A model generated the notes under the pieces. That model was not told the DNA's origin, ran no database searches, and saw only the letters and a program-made list of their open reading frames with translations. A stretch of DNA of 64,000 nt from Echinococcus granulosus (lineage: Eukaryota; Platyhelminthes; Cestoda; Cyclophyllidea; Taeniidae). The position numbers and the translations under genes are program-made. Shown here piece by piece: positions 45,618 through 59,200 of this stretch. The stretch is from positions 62,001 to 126,000 of the forward strand of contig NW_020170470.1 in NCBI RefSeq assembly GCF_000524195.1, read 5' to 3'. The stretch's first letter is position 1. Every line of letters begins with the position of its first letter.

Positions 45618-48092
45618 TAACAATGGTTTAAAATTCAGCCATTAATTCAATTCACAGGAGAGTAGTTTACGTGTCACTCTCATTGAATGATCTCTCGGAT
45701 ATTCATGCTGCTGGTTTTAACCCAAAAGCCATTATAGAATAGAAAATAGCAGAAGTGCAGAACGGAGACTGTGAAGTAGCGTGCTCAGTATTGCAGAATG
45801 TTCAAGATAAAGTGTGAAGCTAAACTCTTCAATGTAACAAAAGCCACACTGACGACCACTTAATCGTTTCTTCAAAATATTTATGGTGAAATACAGAGTA
45901 GTTTTGGGTAAAATGATGAGCCATTTCTACGAAGAGTGCGCCAGGACTCTCCCTTCAACGGGAAACCTAGGAAACGATTAGTCTTTGAAGTCGCCGCATT
46001 ATTTCCACCCAAAATGCATTTAAAGAGCATTCCAATTGCTTAAATAAGAAAGAGTAGTCTCTATCTCTTGTTCATTCAGCCCTAAATCATAACTTATTAA
46101 ATCTTCTAAACAAATGCATGCAAATACTTTTGAGAAATGCGCAATGCACTCAAATTAAAACGTTTTTAGCTTACAAGTCTGCAGGGTTAACGAGTATACG
46201 CCAAAAGAAGCTGAGTCTCGAACATTATTTTAATCCGAATAATCTACATTAAGAATATGCATTTCGATTCTCCTTCAATACTAACGGGCCACAGCTCTCT
46301 GCATAGCCGTAAGTTAATCGAATTATTCTCCAAAACGTACATTTTCACTAACTGATTCTTGAATAAAAAATTGTTTCCTCATTCGTAGCGAAATTGAAAA
46401 TATGGAATGTTATCTTATTGGAAGTGTGCAAACAAGCGGCAAAAATTGTCATAATTAAAAGCGTAATGAAGTCAACAGCCATCCTCTCCGATTTCCCACG
46501 TCGCAATCGCGATACGAACCGCAGCTAGCGTACACCAGTCGCTCGAATAAAAAGCCCTATTTGTTTTCTGAATTCCGACCAGTAGCACCTACCAAACATA
46601 TGTACAGCTTATAGAAAGCGTAGTGGATTAAACAAGTAGTAAATCAGCGACACCATGAATGCACATAAATATTTGTGAAGCATTTCAAAAGCTAAGGCAA
46701 GAAAATCAATCTTGATCATAAAAACACCCACTTTGTTCAACGCCCCATTCATAATAAGCCTGCTTTTTATACCTATACATAATTTTATGACACAGTGGAC
46801 AAGTGGGGGATTGAAAGGTATTACATTAAAACTTATCGTCGAAACGAAATTGAGAGCGGTTCGACCACAAATTCAACAAGTAAAACTGGTCAAATACAAA
46901 CGCCAATAGAACCACCACCACCTATGGGGAGAGGCATGGGAAACGTTCAGACCAGTGAGGCCATGATGATGCAATCTGATATGTATTGCACTTTGATAAG
47001 TCATATCAATATCAGTTTTGCTAACAGAAAGCATAAAAGTGCAGGCATCTTTAGACTGATAATATCAAAATTACCAAAGCTGCATGTCCCAGATGTCAAA
47101 TAGTGAAATATTATCCACCAAAAAAAAACTTTCAAAAGCGGCGGCAGTTTGCGAAAATGACCACGGGTTTATAGAGTAGCATCTCGATGTTTTCAGAATC
47201 CTATGAACTATTGCAGGTCTATTCAAAAAAAAAAAATTTCACAATTTCTACAAAATCGTCACAGAAGATCGTCAGCAGACTCGATGAAGTCCTGGTGATT
47301 TTGATGGGGCAAGTGCAAGGGAAGTTCATCCACTGTGCTCACTAACATATGAACCAGTCTGATGGACCCTAAACAACATTTAAACTTTATTACCAAAATT
47401 TTGGGACCACATTAAGCGCCCATAAAATACACGCATATTAATTAGACTTAGATTATGTTAATTAGTAATAGTTCATTAGTGCTAAATTACTCCACTTAAA
47501 ATTACTTTTAAACAGAAATTATTCATTTATTTATCAATAAAAAGTGCAGGATAGGTGAGACTTGAAATGGATTTATGAAGTGGGGTAGCAAAAATACAAG
47601 GCCTTCAGATATATAATGACGATCTGTAAAAATGTGAATGTGATAGCGACATTCAGCTTAACTTGAATGTTAACTTGTCGGGGATTTCACCAAGTTAAAC
47701 GGATTCAGAACTTTTGGAATCGTCGACTGAAGTGCACATCGAGCTCTGATTAATAGAGCGGGAAAAAATACTTAAAAAACCGTGACTTGGAGTGGTTTGT
47801 ACGATTGTCCAATGCTGCCTATAAAGTAAAGGACATTTGATCAATGAAATATTACAAATCCACACAAAGGAGGTATTTGTAACAAATGTGTCCTGAAACT
47901 TATCTATTTAGAGAATCTATACGCTACGTTTATTGCAAATGTAATACAGATGGAATAGTCTTCGTCAAAAATTGAATCTTTACGAACATGAATAGTTTGC
48001 AAGAAGTGGATGCATTAAGTGTGGGTGTAGGTGCAAGCTGTTTCAGAGGTGCTTAAAAATATTGGTTCGCAAAACACTGAAGCGAAACAAAG
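45618..48092. other. Intergenic region between the Gypsy remnant and ANAPC5
   Basis: This is AT-rich. It contains a 12-base A run at 47225-47236 and a plus-strand 102-codon open frame (46795-47103) with a PPPPMGRGMGN stretch and no other support. The 3' UTR of ANAPC5 occupies its right end. Confidence 0.5.
47929..47934 (-). terminator. Candidate ANAPC5 polyadenylation signal
   Basis: AATAAA on the minus strand, about 160 bp after the predicted ANAPC5 stop at 48093. Confidence 0.35.
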
Positions 48093-51000
48093 TTAAGAAC
48101 CTACAAATATATCGACAATTTTTTGGAGGGAATATTTGTCTCCAATATTAGCAAAGAAGGTGGCACCCTCACGCAATCGGTTTTTCCAGGTTACTTCAAC
48201 TGAAAATAAACAGTATAACAGTCTAACACAAATTTAAGATACGCTCATAAAAGCATAAATTAAATGCCATGGATCTTGATTATAAATGGGTATAAATTGA
48301 GCACACAACCCACCATTAAGGTAACCCGCTAAAAGAGACAACCATAGTTTCATATTGGTGAGATGCATTACAACTGCTGGTTCAGCTTGATGACAAATGT
48401 CAGTGAAGGTTTCAAAAATGCTCGTCCCATCCACCAAAGAACTTTTCACAGGGACCTCTTCCAGTGATGAAATCGTGGCCATCATGATGGTGCAGATGTT
48501 GGCAAAGGTTCTCATGTGGTACTGCCGACTGAGTAATAACGCGCGCTCCAGTTGGTTGAGTGCTTCCAAAAAGATACCATTGAACGCCAAGATTTCCGTC
48601 TTTAAAATGAACAAAATATGATGAGAAACTATACGTGCTTTTCATTAATGGATATATTAATGAAGTGAGGATGAATTAAGGTGTAGGCGCCTGGGCGCTG
48701 CATGGTTCAAGGATTAGTAACGCATAAGCATAACAAAAAGGTATAGGTACGAAAATATGAACCCCCAGAATAGGGTGATGACAATAATTAGAAATAGTGA
48801 CAATGAGATACCTGTTTAAACAACTTTCAGAATTTAAGTGGAATATTCTTTGAGCTCACTCCACCTTTCATGGCAAACACGGTGGCGCTCAGATGAATGG
48901 TAAGGTTAGCCAAAAGTTGGAAGGCAGATAAAGACAATAGAGATGAGAAGCAACAGTCATTGTTCCGTTTATAAGGCATACCAGCATCATACGTCATTGA
49001 ATTTCAACTAGATAAAAGATTGCGCACGACACATGATAAGGACGCCTCGAAAGCCTTACAGGAGCAAACCTCATGGGCTCGCTATTAATGAATAATTCCT
49101 ACTGCGTGCGAAAGGTCTCTATTAAGGTAATATTTTGCGTCAGAGGAACTGGAGATGTTGGAAATTAAAAAAGGGAAATGGTGAGTGGATACGTGAAACA
49201 GAGAAACAATAACGCAGTTACTAATATCTAGTCTATTTTCACACCGATGGAGAACTATGTTGGAAGTTCACAGCTAGATTGGCACACCTACCATGGCTAT
49301 ACGAGTACGAACTTCGAAGCGCACAAGAGCTGCGACTCCACCAGCTCTAGGCGGTTCCAGAACTTTGAATGAATTCCCCACTTCCTCATCGCTCGCCTCA
49401 CTGTAGAGAATATGAGGGTGTAGGTCATCATCACCACTCACACCAATAGACGTTCTTAAGCTCTCAGCTCTATCGGCTAGCGCCTGTAGAATATCAATAG
49501 CCAGGGATTGATTTCCTCGCTTCAACTCCAAGTTGGCTCGCCTAAAAAGAAGGGGCTGTTTAATGAGTACAGGGCTGAAACTATTACATAAACCCCTCCA
49601 GTATGAAGAAGACTGGGGATCATAAATGTACGATTATAGATGGCTGATGCTAAAATGTAGGTTGATCAAGCGTAGATACTGACAAATATAGTGCCATCCA
49701 CACGCCCACAAATCTAAACGCTATCAATAATTACTGACCGCCGTTAGTTACCTCAGATTAGCCTCCCATGGACAGAAAAGGGCCAAATCATTGATGAGCC
49801 GACCGCAATGACCCAAATCAGTACCAGTACGGAGGGCTTGTTCCAGCTGCGTTTCTACACGAGCGCGTTCGAAATGTGCAAACTCCTCAAATCGGCCAAT
49901 AGTCTCGGTGGCCGATTTGATTATCTGCACTGCTTGATTAGGCAAGCCCTATAAGATTCAGTGGGCCAGTTTTTGAAACAGCACAAACAACTGACAGGTG
50001 AGGAAATTTGTTTACGCTAGGACGCAGAGATTAAATTTTATCTAGGCAGGGGTAATTTGCAAATAGACACCAACACAGCAGTCCCAATGGAAAAGGCTGA
50101 AATGGTTTAGCTAAATCAGTAGAAAGATAAGTAAACTCACAGCTGCGGCCAGCGCCCTAGCAAGCTGGGAAATCGACGTCGAAAGAACTGAGTCCGAGAT
50201 GGAGCAAGGAGACAAGCAGTCTATTATAATGACACATTGCAGCAGAGCAGTGCCCAAAATGCTGGAGGAATAAATAATGCTCTACATTTATGGGGAAATA
50301 TTCATAGACAGAAAAATGAAGCTATTGCCTTGGTTGTGACACAAACACCCATGATTCCAGACAATATTACAGCATTTACAACGATAAACTTTGTTAAAAG
50401 ACAGTGAAAAGACTTGCCTGTAGCCATAGACGGAGAAGATGGAGGCCAAAGTTAAGAGGACAATCGCTAATGCATCCGACTGAGGAGCCACTACTGAATT
50501 GAAGTAAGTCAGCAACACCCTATTGAGAACACATACATACACGATTTAAAAATGTTAAAAATGTTAAATTACCAACAGTGCAAAAGATGAAGAGGTCTGT
50601 AAGCCGGATAAACAAGCAGAAGCCACTTACTTTTGTGGAATTATACTCGTTCCGATAAGTTTGAACAGTTTACAACACAACTCGGTGAGCAGGAGGTCCT
50701 ATAATAATGAGGTAGCTTTAAATTTGAGCTCAAATGTAACAAACTTACTGAACTCTATTATATCTATAAGAAAATCCAAACTTTTCTTTATTTCCAAGAT
50801 TTCTTATCACGATGTTAAACTCGCAAAAATAATCGCCGTTTCCAACCAAGTATAGTACATGTCCCTAAAAAGTGGTTCAGGAAGAGAAAACCTAATAAAG
50901 GTACTCTATTTGAAATCTATTCATAGTAGTAACCATCCTTTATCGGTTTCATCTTTTTAGTAAAGTACTTCCAAGAGCGAAACCGTTGGGTGCATATTGG

Positions 51001-53278
51001 ACATTCGAGCTTTTTCCTTACCACTGTCCTCTCGAAACACAGAGCTGCGACCGCTGCACGAAGAGGGGCAGGATGCATTATAAAATCTCAAAAGCTGAGC
51101 ACGTTGCCAAATACGGGGACAATTAAACAACCAAATATCAATAAGGCTTATGAGCAAAATGTTTGTCAAATACATCGCTTTCGGGTACATGCGAATACCA
51201 GTGATAATTACCATGCCAGAAAACCATGGGAGGATCCACTATTCTTGCTATGCTTTAGGGCTTGCAGCCGTATCAATAAATGGGTAATTAAGTTTAGACA
51301 TAGGCACATCTAATTGAAGGTCAAGGCAATTTTTGTATGAAGTCGATGAAAAATCATGGTACTGGGGATTGAAACTTGTAGAAATAAAGGCCAATGAGAT
51401 TTACCAAGCACAAATTGTCGAAAAATTCTAAGGATACGATGTCTCCCTACTGCTTAAAGAATATGCACGGTCTATCTTCGAGAAAGTACAACAAAACCAT
51501 TCACCAAAATACGTTACCGAAGGCAATAATCCATCAGTCTGTTCAGCTGTTTCATACCGAAAGGGCTCCCCCATCGGATTTATCACGTCATGAGCCGCCT
51601 GAAAAAGTGTTAAACAATGAAATTGACAAGTCAAAAGATGTGCATTACAATAGTGCCCATAAGTCGAGCCACGCTAGTAAGTGTTTCTAGTCAAAATCCG
51701 ATACGTTGGATATGCATAGACTAAGGATCAAAGCCTATCCACCAGTGAAAATAAAATTTCATAAATTTCGTAAAGTAAAAGGGAAGAGACGACGAATAGC
51801 TGACCTTGACGTGACGCAGACTCAACACATCATTCGTTTCGAGGGCCTGAGCGAGTGCTTGGTGTAGGAAAGAGCGAGCCTGTAGGCTACAAAATGAGCG
51901 CGTATAGGGCAACTACTTGATTAAAGTAATACGATAGAAGCGAGCATTCCGCCCACCTGTGACCAAACCTATGATGCATATCAGCGGCCCCCAGTGTCAT
52001 GCGCGTCCAGGCATCAACAGGCCTTGGTTCAGGAGCAACTGCCGATGAGGTATCCGCCGGTGGCCAGGAGACGGCCATCTCAAAGGCCTTGAAGAGGTTC
52101 GTCTCAGCCTGTGATAGGTTGCGCTGTCGCATAGCGACCGCGTGAGAAGCGAAACGCTAAATACAAAGCAAATCATTGCACGAATCAACGACGAGATTTG
52201 CCAGTTAATTAGAGCGGCCAAACAAAATTCCGTCAGTAACGATGGTAATTGCGTATTCAATTACTATTACCCTTGGGTGTAAACCCACACTATAGGCTAG
52301 CACTTGTGAAGATGAAAAATAAAAAGCAGTTCAGTTTTGCAGTTACAGTGCAAGACAACCAGCTGGCCTTTAAAATATCATACACGAAGTCTTTTCGGAG
52401 GCGTTAGAACTGCGTTAGTTTATACCCATTCGAATGTTGGGCAAAACCAGAAACGAAATGCTCAGAAGGAAATCTTACCGGTGTGGCCAGATCCGGATAA
52501 TTTTCTTGATAACTTTGCAATTTTTTCACAAGTAAATCGAATTCCGAGGAACTTAGAGAACCTAATCGACCAGCTCTAGCTATTATTTCTTTGGAAAAAG
52601 TTACAACTTGGCTGGAACTAAAGGGATGGGGTTAAACAAGCCACCCACCTCAAATGCCAAAACAAGTTTACACTAGGCAATTTTTCTTGCGTTGTCACCG
52701 AATCATAGTAAGCATAAAATGAATTGCAAAACTTGGTGACTTGTTCAAATGACTGCAGATGAAAACCGACAGCGAATTTCCGTAGAAATTGTCCTAAACA
52801 GGGGTTGTGTAAGCAGACACTACTTACCCACAAGACTGTCTTGGTGAAACGCCACCGACTTTAAATCCCCTAATTCCTCCGCATCACGAGGGAAAGCCTT
52901 TTTAGTGTAAGACCTATGAACATACTCCACAACACAATTGATATTCCGAAGAATTTCAATTCTGCCGTTCTCTAGGCGAAAAGTACTTCAAACCTTTCCA
53001 ACACCAAATGAGAGAGCATTTCATTCATGCATGATGGATCAGTCAAGCACGGAATTATGAAAGCGTCATCACCCTAGAAATTGGATAATTATCTTTAGCC
53101 ATACCTGGAGTAGTTTTAGCAGAAATTTATAGAAGTTATATATTTTCTCTTCATCAGAGTACACTAGTTTCGTGACATTATCAAGATATTCGCGAGCCAC
53201 GACAAAACCGATGAAGTTATTGAAAGTAACAAAGTCCCTAAAAAACCTCTGTCTTGAGAAATCTTCATGAAAATTCAT
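48093..53278 (-). CDS. ANAPC5: Anaphase-promoting complex subunit 5 (ANAPC5/APC5), TPR protein
   Basis: APC5 is a scaffold TPR subunit of the APC/C ubiquitin ligase. Minus-strand exons are 53105-53278, 53005-53073, 52828-52969, 52649-52793, 52479-52575, 51957-52156, 51805-51886, (unresolved exon or exons), 51022-51086, 50631-50698, 50418-50519, 50141-50261, 49752-49948, 49292-49541, 48314-48599 and 48093-48199. Phases agree at every listed junction except across the unresolved stretch. Matches to human APC5 in order: RDFVTFNNFIGFVVAREYL with KFLLKLLQ (human LLLPLLQ); LGDLKSVAFHQDSLVGQFLR; SSSEFDLLVKKLQSYQ; MTLGAADMHHRFGH (human LNLAALHCRFGH) then ARSFLHQALAQALETND; VLLTYFNSVVAPQSDALAIV; NLELKRGNQSLAIDILQALA; EALNQLERALLLSRQYHMRT (human ALPMLLQALALSKEYRLQYL); and REGATFFANIGDKYSLQKIV (human EAKNYFAKVDCKERIRDVV). 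The start chosen is MNFHEDFSRQRFF; an in-frame ATG lies at 53416. One intron (50262-50417) starts with GC. The model ends about 40 residues earlier than human. A donor (ttt|gtaggt, 48099-48104) allows a further exon. Confidence 0.88.
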
Positions 53279-56200
53279 TGAATCTGAAGGGGAAAATGAG
53301 GGTAGTGATATTGAACAGTGGAACGTCGAGATAACTCTAAATAAGCACAAAAATAGATGGCTCCAAGCAGTGTAGAAAACTTCCAGAAAAGGTGCATTCA
53401 AAGGGCCACAAATCATGGAGTTTCAGCATGCATAGTACTTTATACAGCATGAGTTACCTCTATAGTAAATGCTCAAGTTCTACGGTTACCGTCAGGCCAC
53501 GCAAATAACCTAGCAGAGGCTGAAGCAAATATGTTTGCTTATTGATGGGCCATAATGAATCCTTCGTATAACACAGCTCTGGCAGATTTGAATATTCAAG
53601 GACTCAAATGCACAGAAATAGAATGATATACACTGGACATTAAATAACCGCAGCCAGATTCAGCGACAAACTAACAACTGTATCTTAAAGAGCACTAATG
53701 TGCACATGAATGATTTCATACTAACAAAGCATTGGGATTTCTAGGGTATGCATAAAAATAAGCATTGGGATATAAAAAAAATATGTCCGGAAACATATAA
53801 CTTTTGTCAAAAAGCCATTTTGTGGTATGGTAATGAGCTATTTTAAATGCAGAAAGTAGGATGCATCTATGCACAGCTAGCAGGGACATTCCGATGATTA
53901 TAAACAATTGAAAGTACGCGATACTGTAAAAGAGTGGCCACATTAGGTCACACCAAAACAGCCAACTACTACCTATCCTGCAGTCAAGAGACACGTGTGG
54001 TACACATATTATGGGTGAGACTACCAATGGGCAATGCGAAAGTTAGCCAATCACAAAGGACCAATTTTCTATTCCAATATAATTTTCAGGTTTTCGGGGC
54101 CTTTATATGGGGTATGAATACCTTCGCATACTGAAAATAATACACACATAATTACAGTTTTGAATTAGAAGGGTTTATTACGCTTTGAATGGCTAGGCAA
54201 AAGGGGTTGGAAAAGGTAGCAAGGTCTTGAAAAGACAACTATTCTAGGTTCTTCGAGTATTTCAATGTTTAATTGAGGCAAATAGACCATTATGCTAGGT
54301 TGCGTGCAAATTCACAGTTTGCAATGCAGAACTAAAATTAGAAACTGAGAGCGTCTTTTGCTGCACTTTACTTGAAAAGTTGCTGTCATTGTACCAGATA
54401 AAAAGGTCAGAGATAGTGGGAGCTGTATTTGGAGTACTCTCTGAATTCGTGATAAGCCAAGGTAGCATGAAGAATATGTATAGCTAGCGTATGTAGTGAC
54501 CTAGATATCATTGGCATAATCAGAAACCCATGACACCTAGCGGATGCACAGCCCACAGAGTGAAGTGCTCACATAGTTAAACACATAGTAAAAGAGGACG
54601 TCAAATCACCACGTTGATTTTTGGATTTACTTGGGTTGAATAACATCATCGAAAAATGACGGTGCTTAAAGGCACGAATTCATAGACTTAGGTGAATATA
54701 TGAAACGGCAAACATTTAATTGGTACAAGTGTAAATGGAGAATTGGGATGAATATGTTACGCATGATCTATTCAATCATTTGGCTCCGATTATTATACCT
54801 TAAGGCTTAAAATCCTTCGATTTGGACAAAACTTTTAGAAGCGTATATTTCTAGAAATCTTATATCTGACAGATAGCCTAGTGCAAGTCAAAAGGGAAGT
54901 TCATTCGCATTAAACGGCATGGCCAAATGCAGCCGACCAAATAAGTTTAACATTAGATTCCTTTTTTTGTTTAATGACAGCTCTGATGTTACCATAGTAA
55001 GTACATATAGTATTTAGAACCTTCAATAACAACTAATCAAAATTAATCTGCATACACAAAAAGTCAGAAGCTGTTTAGATCGTCGAAGTTTACTGAGGCT
55101 TGTGTATTATTCAGGTGAAATTGTACAAGAATGAATTTTTTTGATGAAGGATTAGGCCTCATATACGACAACCCCTGCCGTTATAAATTAGGCCTAAGCG
55201 AGGCCTTTTAGCCTACACTAACAATGGATGATAAAAGTTTGGCAAATTTTCAATGGCACCTAAGACCGAAAAGGTGGAGGTAAGCTTTCCTAATCCAGGA
55301 ATAAGGCTCTCTAGTGGGGATGGAAGACAACCTGATTTGACTATAACACTCGTTGGCAAAATTATGAAACCGGGACCAAATGCACCACAGAGTCAGGCGT
55401 ACAATGATTTAATCCCATAAGTATTCTTTGCGTCAGGGTTGCTAGAAAAGTCCGTTCCTGTGTGGAGTATGTTACACATATCCCACAATTAAAGCGTCCC
55501 TTATTTCCCGGCATTTCTTGCGTATTCGCAGTGACACTTGCATTTTCAGATCTAGTTCCCTTTACTTGACCTAGTTTTAAGAATATGATGCTGGTAACTG
55601 TTAATGAATCTCCGCCTGAAAAAAATCAGCCGCGAAAAAACCACATGCGAATTCCAAACAAGTGAAATTCTATTTTAGTGTCAAAAGATATAATCTTATG
55701 ATCACCATTCAGTAGTGTTGTAAATGTGACATGAATTGTCGTCCTGCCATGGTGCATTATGTCATTTACACCGCGAATATTCGAACATTACCCATTCTTT
55801 TCATGCATTACAAATGCTCATTAGTTTGATATTCTAGTGATTTAGCCTTGATACTTGGTACTCGACCAGGTTTGCTAATTTTAATCCAGGAAAAAATGTA
55901 AATCTAATCTAAATGTTCCTGTGTAAATAAGGAAAACAATGGACTTCCGGGATTGCAGTGCAACCACTTTATTTGTGGATGGGAGTATGCCTAGGTGACA
56001 AGATTGACCATCCGAGAAAGTGCTCATGAATATGTTAAAAGTGGAACTCGCAATTAAATCCCAATCTGCGCAAAGTAGGTCGATACTTTAAACAACTTTT
56101 GAGCTAATGATATGACGACTACCTCCTTGAGAAAGACAAGACTTTTATCGTCTCTTTGTGGGGCGCTAAAACATTAAATTATGTGGAACTTTTTCACAAA

Positions 56201-59200
56201 AAAGGATATGAACAAGCTTACCCTTGAGTATATGCAGTAGTTTCTATTAGAACCGCAATAAACTGATTCTTCAAAAAGTGGTGCGCTCAACCACACACTT
56301 CAGCCCATGGTAGAGCAAATTCAGTAGGCTAAAGTATTCAATCTCAATGTGCTTACAGTGTGGCCGCTTTCGACTGCGTACAGGCGTGAAGTGTTTCCAA
56401 TTGTGAATTCTCGTAGAGCTTTATCCAATTTGATAATCCCACGCAGCTGATTGTCTGAAATCCCAATTGAAATAGAGTCAAGCACTGCTTCTATGTCTTA
56501 ACTATTTGATTTTTCAAGCTTTTTTCTGGATGTTTCAAATTATGCTTGGAATTTTACATAGAACTATTAAAAACGCATAAAATTCTGAACCACCGAAGTG
56601 GTTGCAAACGAGGAACATGTATTTCAAATGAAAAGTGAAAACTACGTTTGTAGAAGGAATCAGATGTATCTCACCTAATGTAATGAAGGTAAGAGTGCTG
56701 TAGTCAATACTTAGGATTGGATTAATGAGTAAGCTTTTCAAAGCACATGCGACCGTATTAACTTTGCAGTACCCTCACATAGCATACCCAAGATTAATTA
56801 AACTTGTAAGAATTCCCATAGATGCATGGTTTAATCACAAGTGCAGTATGGTGCAAATAAAAGTAACGACAGATACCTTGTGATTGGTTGGAGTGATGTT
56901 ATCGTAAAAGTGAAACTGCCATTAGTCTGATTGATTAATATAAATGTATGGGATTTGGAAGGAAGGAGGAGCTCATTTAAGCTAAAGAAAATATTAGGTG
57001 AAGCACTCTGGAAACCACCACCTACGGTGTGACAGTCATTTGGAATTGGGGTAAGATTTTGAGTAAGAAACATTTGCCAATCAATTTATTATCACTTCTG
57101 AATAAAAAGGGCAACACAATAATGTGCTTATCTGAAAAATAACGTATAGAGTTAGAGATAGCGGAGCTTTGCGGTTGCAGAAAGTAATTGCGCATCAGCT
57201 TTGACTGACATACCCGCAGAGGGTGCGATGGTGCGTGATCTGATGGCAGTGTGATCAAACACGGTGTCACATCTGACGGCGTCTCAACATGTAAAGGCGC
57301 GAGGCCAACGCGATTTAGCCTTCATTCCTGCAGCAGGCCAATCAAATCCCAGTTAATTTTACACCAACGGAACTTGATGCCTTATGGAAACATAGATAGG
57401 AGATGAGCGAACGGAATGCACAAATCCGCGATATTAGTTTCATAAATGGTTAACTCCTAGTTAAAACATTAAGTGCTCCCTCCTAATTAGAGGCGAGAAA
57501 TTACAGTAAGAAGAGATAAAGTGGAACGCCTATTGGACCTATAAGTGAGCATTTGAATAACCACTCAAAGCATCGTGATTTAACAAAAAAGGTGTGCGTT
57601 TTTGTATTAACGGGAAACGTTTAGTGCAGTATTTGACTGCAATCAAAGGCGTCTTATGCATTTAAGGCATCATTGATCATTTTCGGCGGAACCTGAGTAC
57701 CAGCCTGAATATGAGGTGTTATAATTTCCTGATTGTTGTAATTTAATTAATTTAAAACAAGTTCCAGTAACTTGCGAAATTCTGGAAATTGCATTGACAT
57801 TCCGGACAGCTAATAAAATGCAAATAAAAAGGAGATAGTGTTGTGGGGGCAAAATTTTAGTAGCTAATGTTATACGTGCTGATTTAAAATACGATAAATT
57901 CCATATTTGCCACAAGCATATAATCCAGATGGTGGTTGTTTTCGCATTTCCACCCACTTATCATGGACTCAAAAGTCTAACGCAAAGTAAACCTAACAAA
58001 TAGCTCTCATCTGACTACTTCTGGGAGTCGAGTTCCGTTGTTTTGTTATAACTACATAGAAATGAGCTTGTCTTGCATAAGGCAATTCCGCTTATCTGAT
58101 AGATGAGTGTAAAATGTCCCCTAGCCAACATATTTTCCTGCGGTCTGCAACAAGTGAATAACATTTGAAATAGGAAAAATCGACTCTTCTTTCTTTTGAT
58201 CGTCGAGACCTAGCAATTATTTATTTGTGAAAGACTCAAACGGCTAAGAACCGGAGAAGGATTAGACTGAACAAGAATATTGAAGAACTGCACTTCGGTC
58301 GGAAGAACAAAGTCCATCGTGCATATTTGTTGTCATTTTTGATTTATGCCCTTAAGGAGCATTTTAAATAACCAGGAATTGTAAACCAAAATACAGTTTC
58401 TAGTAGTCGTCCCATTTCTCATTACCGATGGACCTATGATTCTGACATCAATTTGCTGATAAACTTAAAAGGAATTCTACACTATTTCGAAGTGCACAAA
58501 GTGGTTGTATTTTATTCAATTGTACCCAGATTTGAAAATAATTTGAGCATAGGTGAAGCTAAGAAAATTACTAAAATGCAGCTAGTAATGTGGATGTGCA
58601 TGAGTTTTTAGCTGTTGTGAGTTTAATCGCAAGATACCCAGGAGATATTTATGCTACGAGCTAAATTCAAGGAAGTGCTATTCCTTGCCTTATCAATGAT
58701 AGCCTGTGATGCTAATATCATCCCGAAAATGCAGAAAAAATCCGAACAGTGTTGTGTAAGGCGGAAGAAGGGCACGGAAATGTGGTCACACAAATTGCGG
58801 CTCGATAGTGGGTGGTGTTCCACTCATGCTACATTGAATACACTGTCATCTCAATAACCGGTGAGTTTAATTCTCCTTTAAATATGCTATATGACACCCT
58901 CAATTGTTTAAGTACGGTTCAATGAAGGTAAGGTTAATGAATATCGGTTGTTCGCACATAGCTCAGGCTAAAATAGGGCAATAAAATCTTTTAATTCCCT
59001 TGCATGGGTATAATACTTATTTTATGCAAGGATTATTTATCGGTGAATATCATTTGATGTAGAATACGCGAGTACGGAAACTTTTGTCCACTGTTGACAC
59101 ATAAGTTAGGGCGGAAATCCAATGCTGCCAAGTGGAAACACCCAAAATGAGTAAAGTGAAGAGGCATACATAAGTCAAGTTGCAGCCAATCCTGGCTGGT

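Noticed and set aside
52000..52260. 87-codon minus-strand frame (QLPSLLTEFCLAALINWQ) as a possible extra ANAPC5 exon
   Set aside because: It overlaps the good exon 51957-52156 in another frame. Its upstream part has weak similarity but no clear donor in phase.
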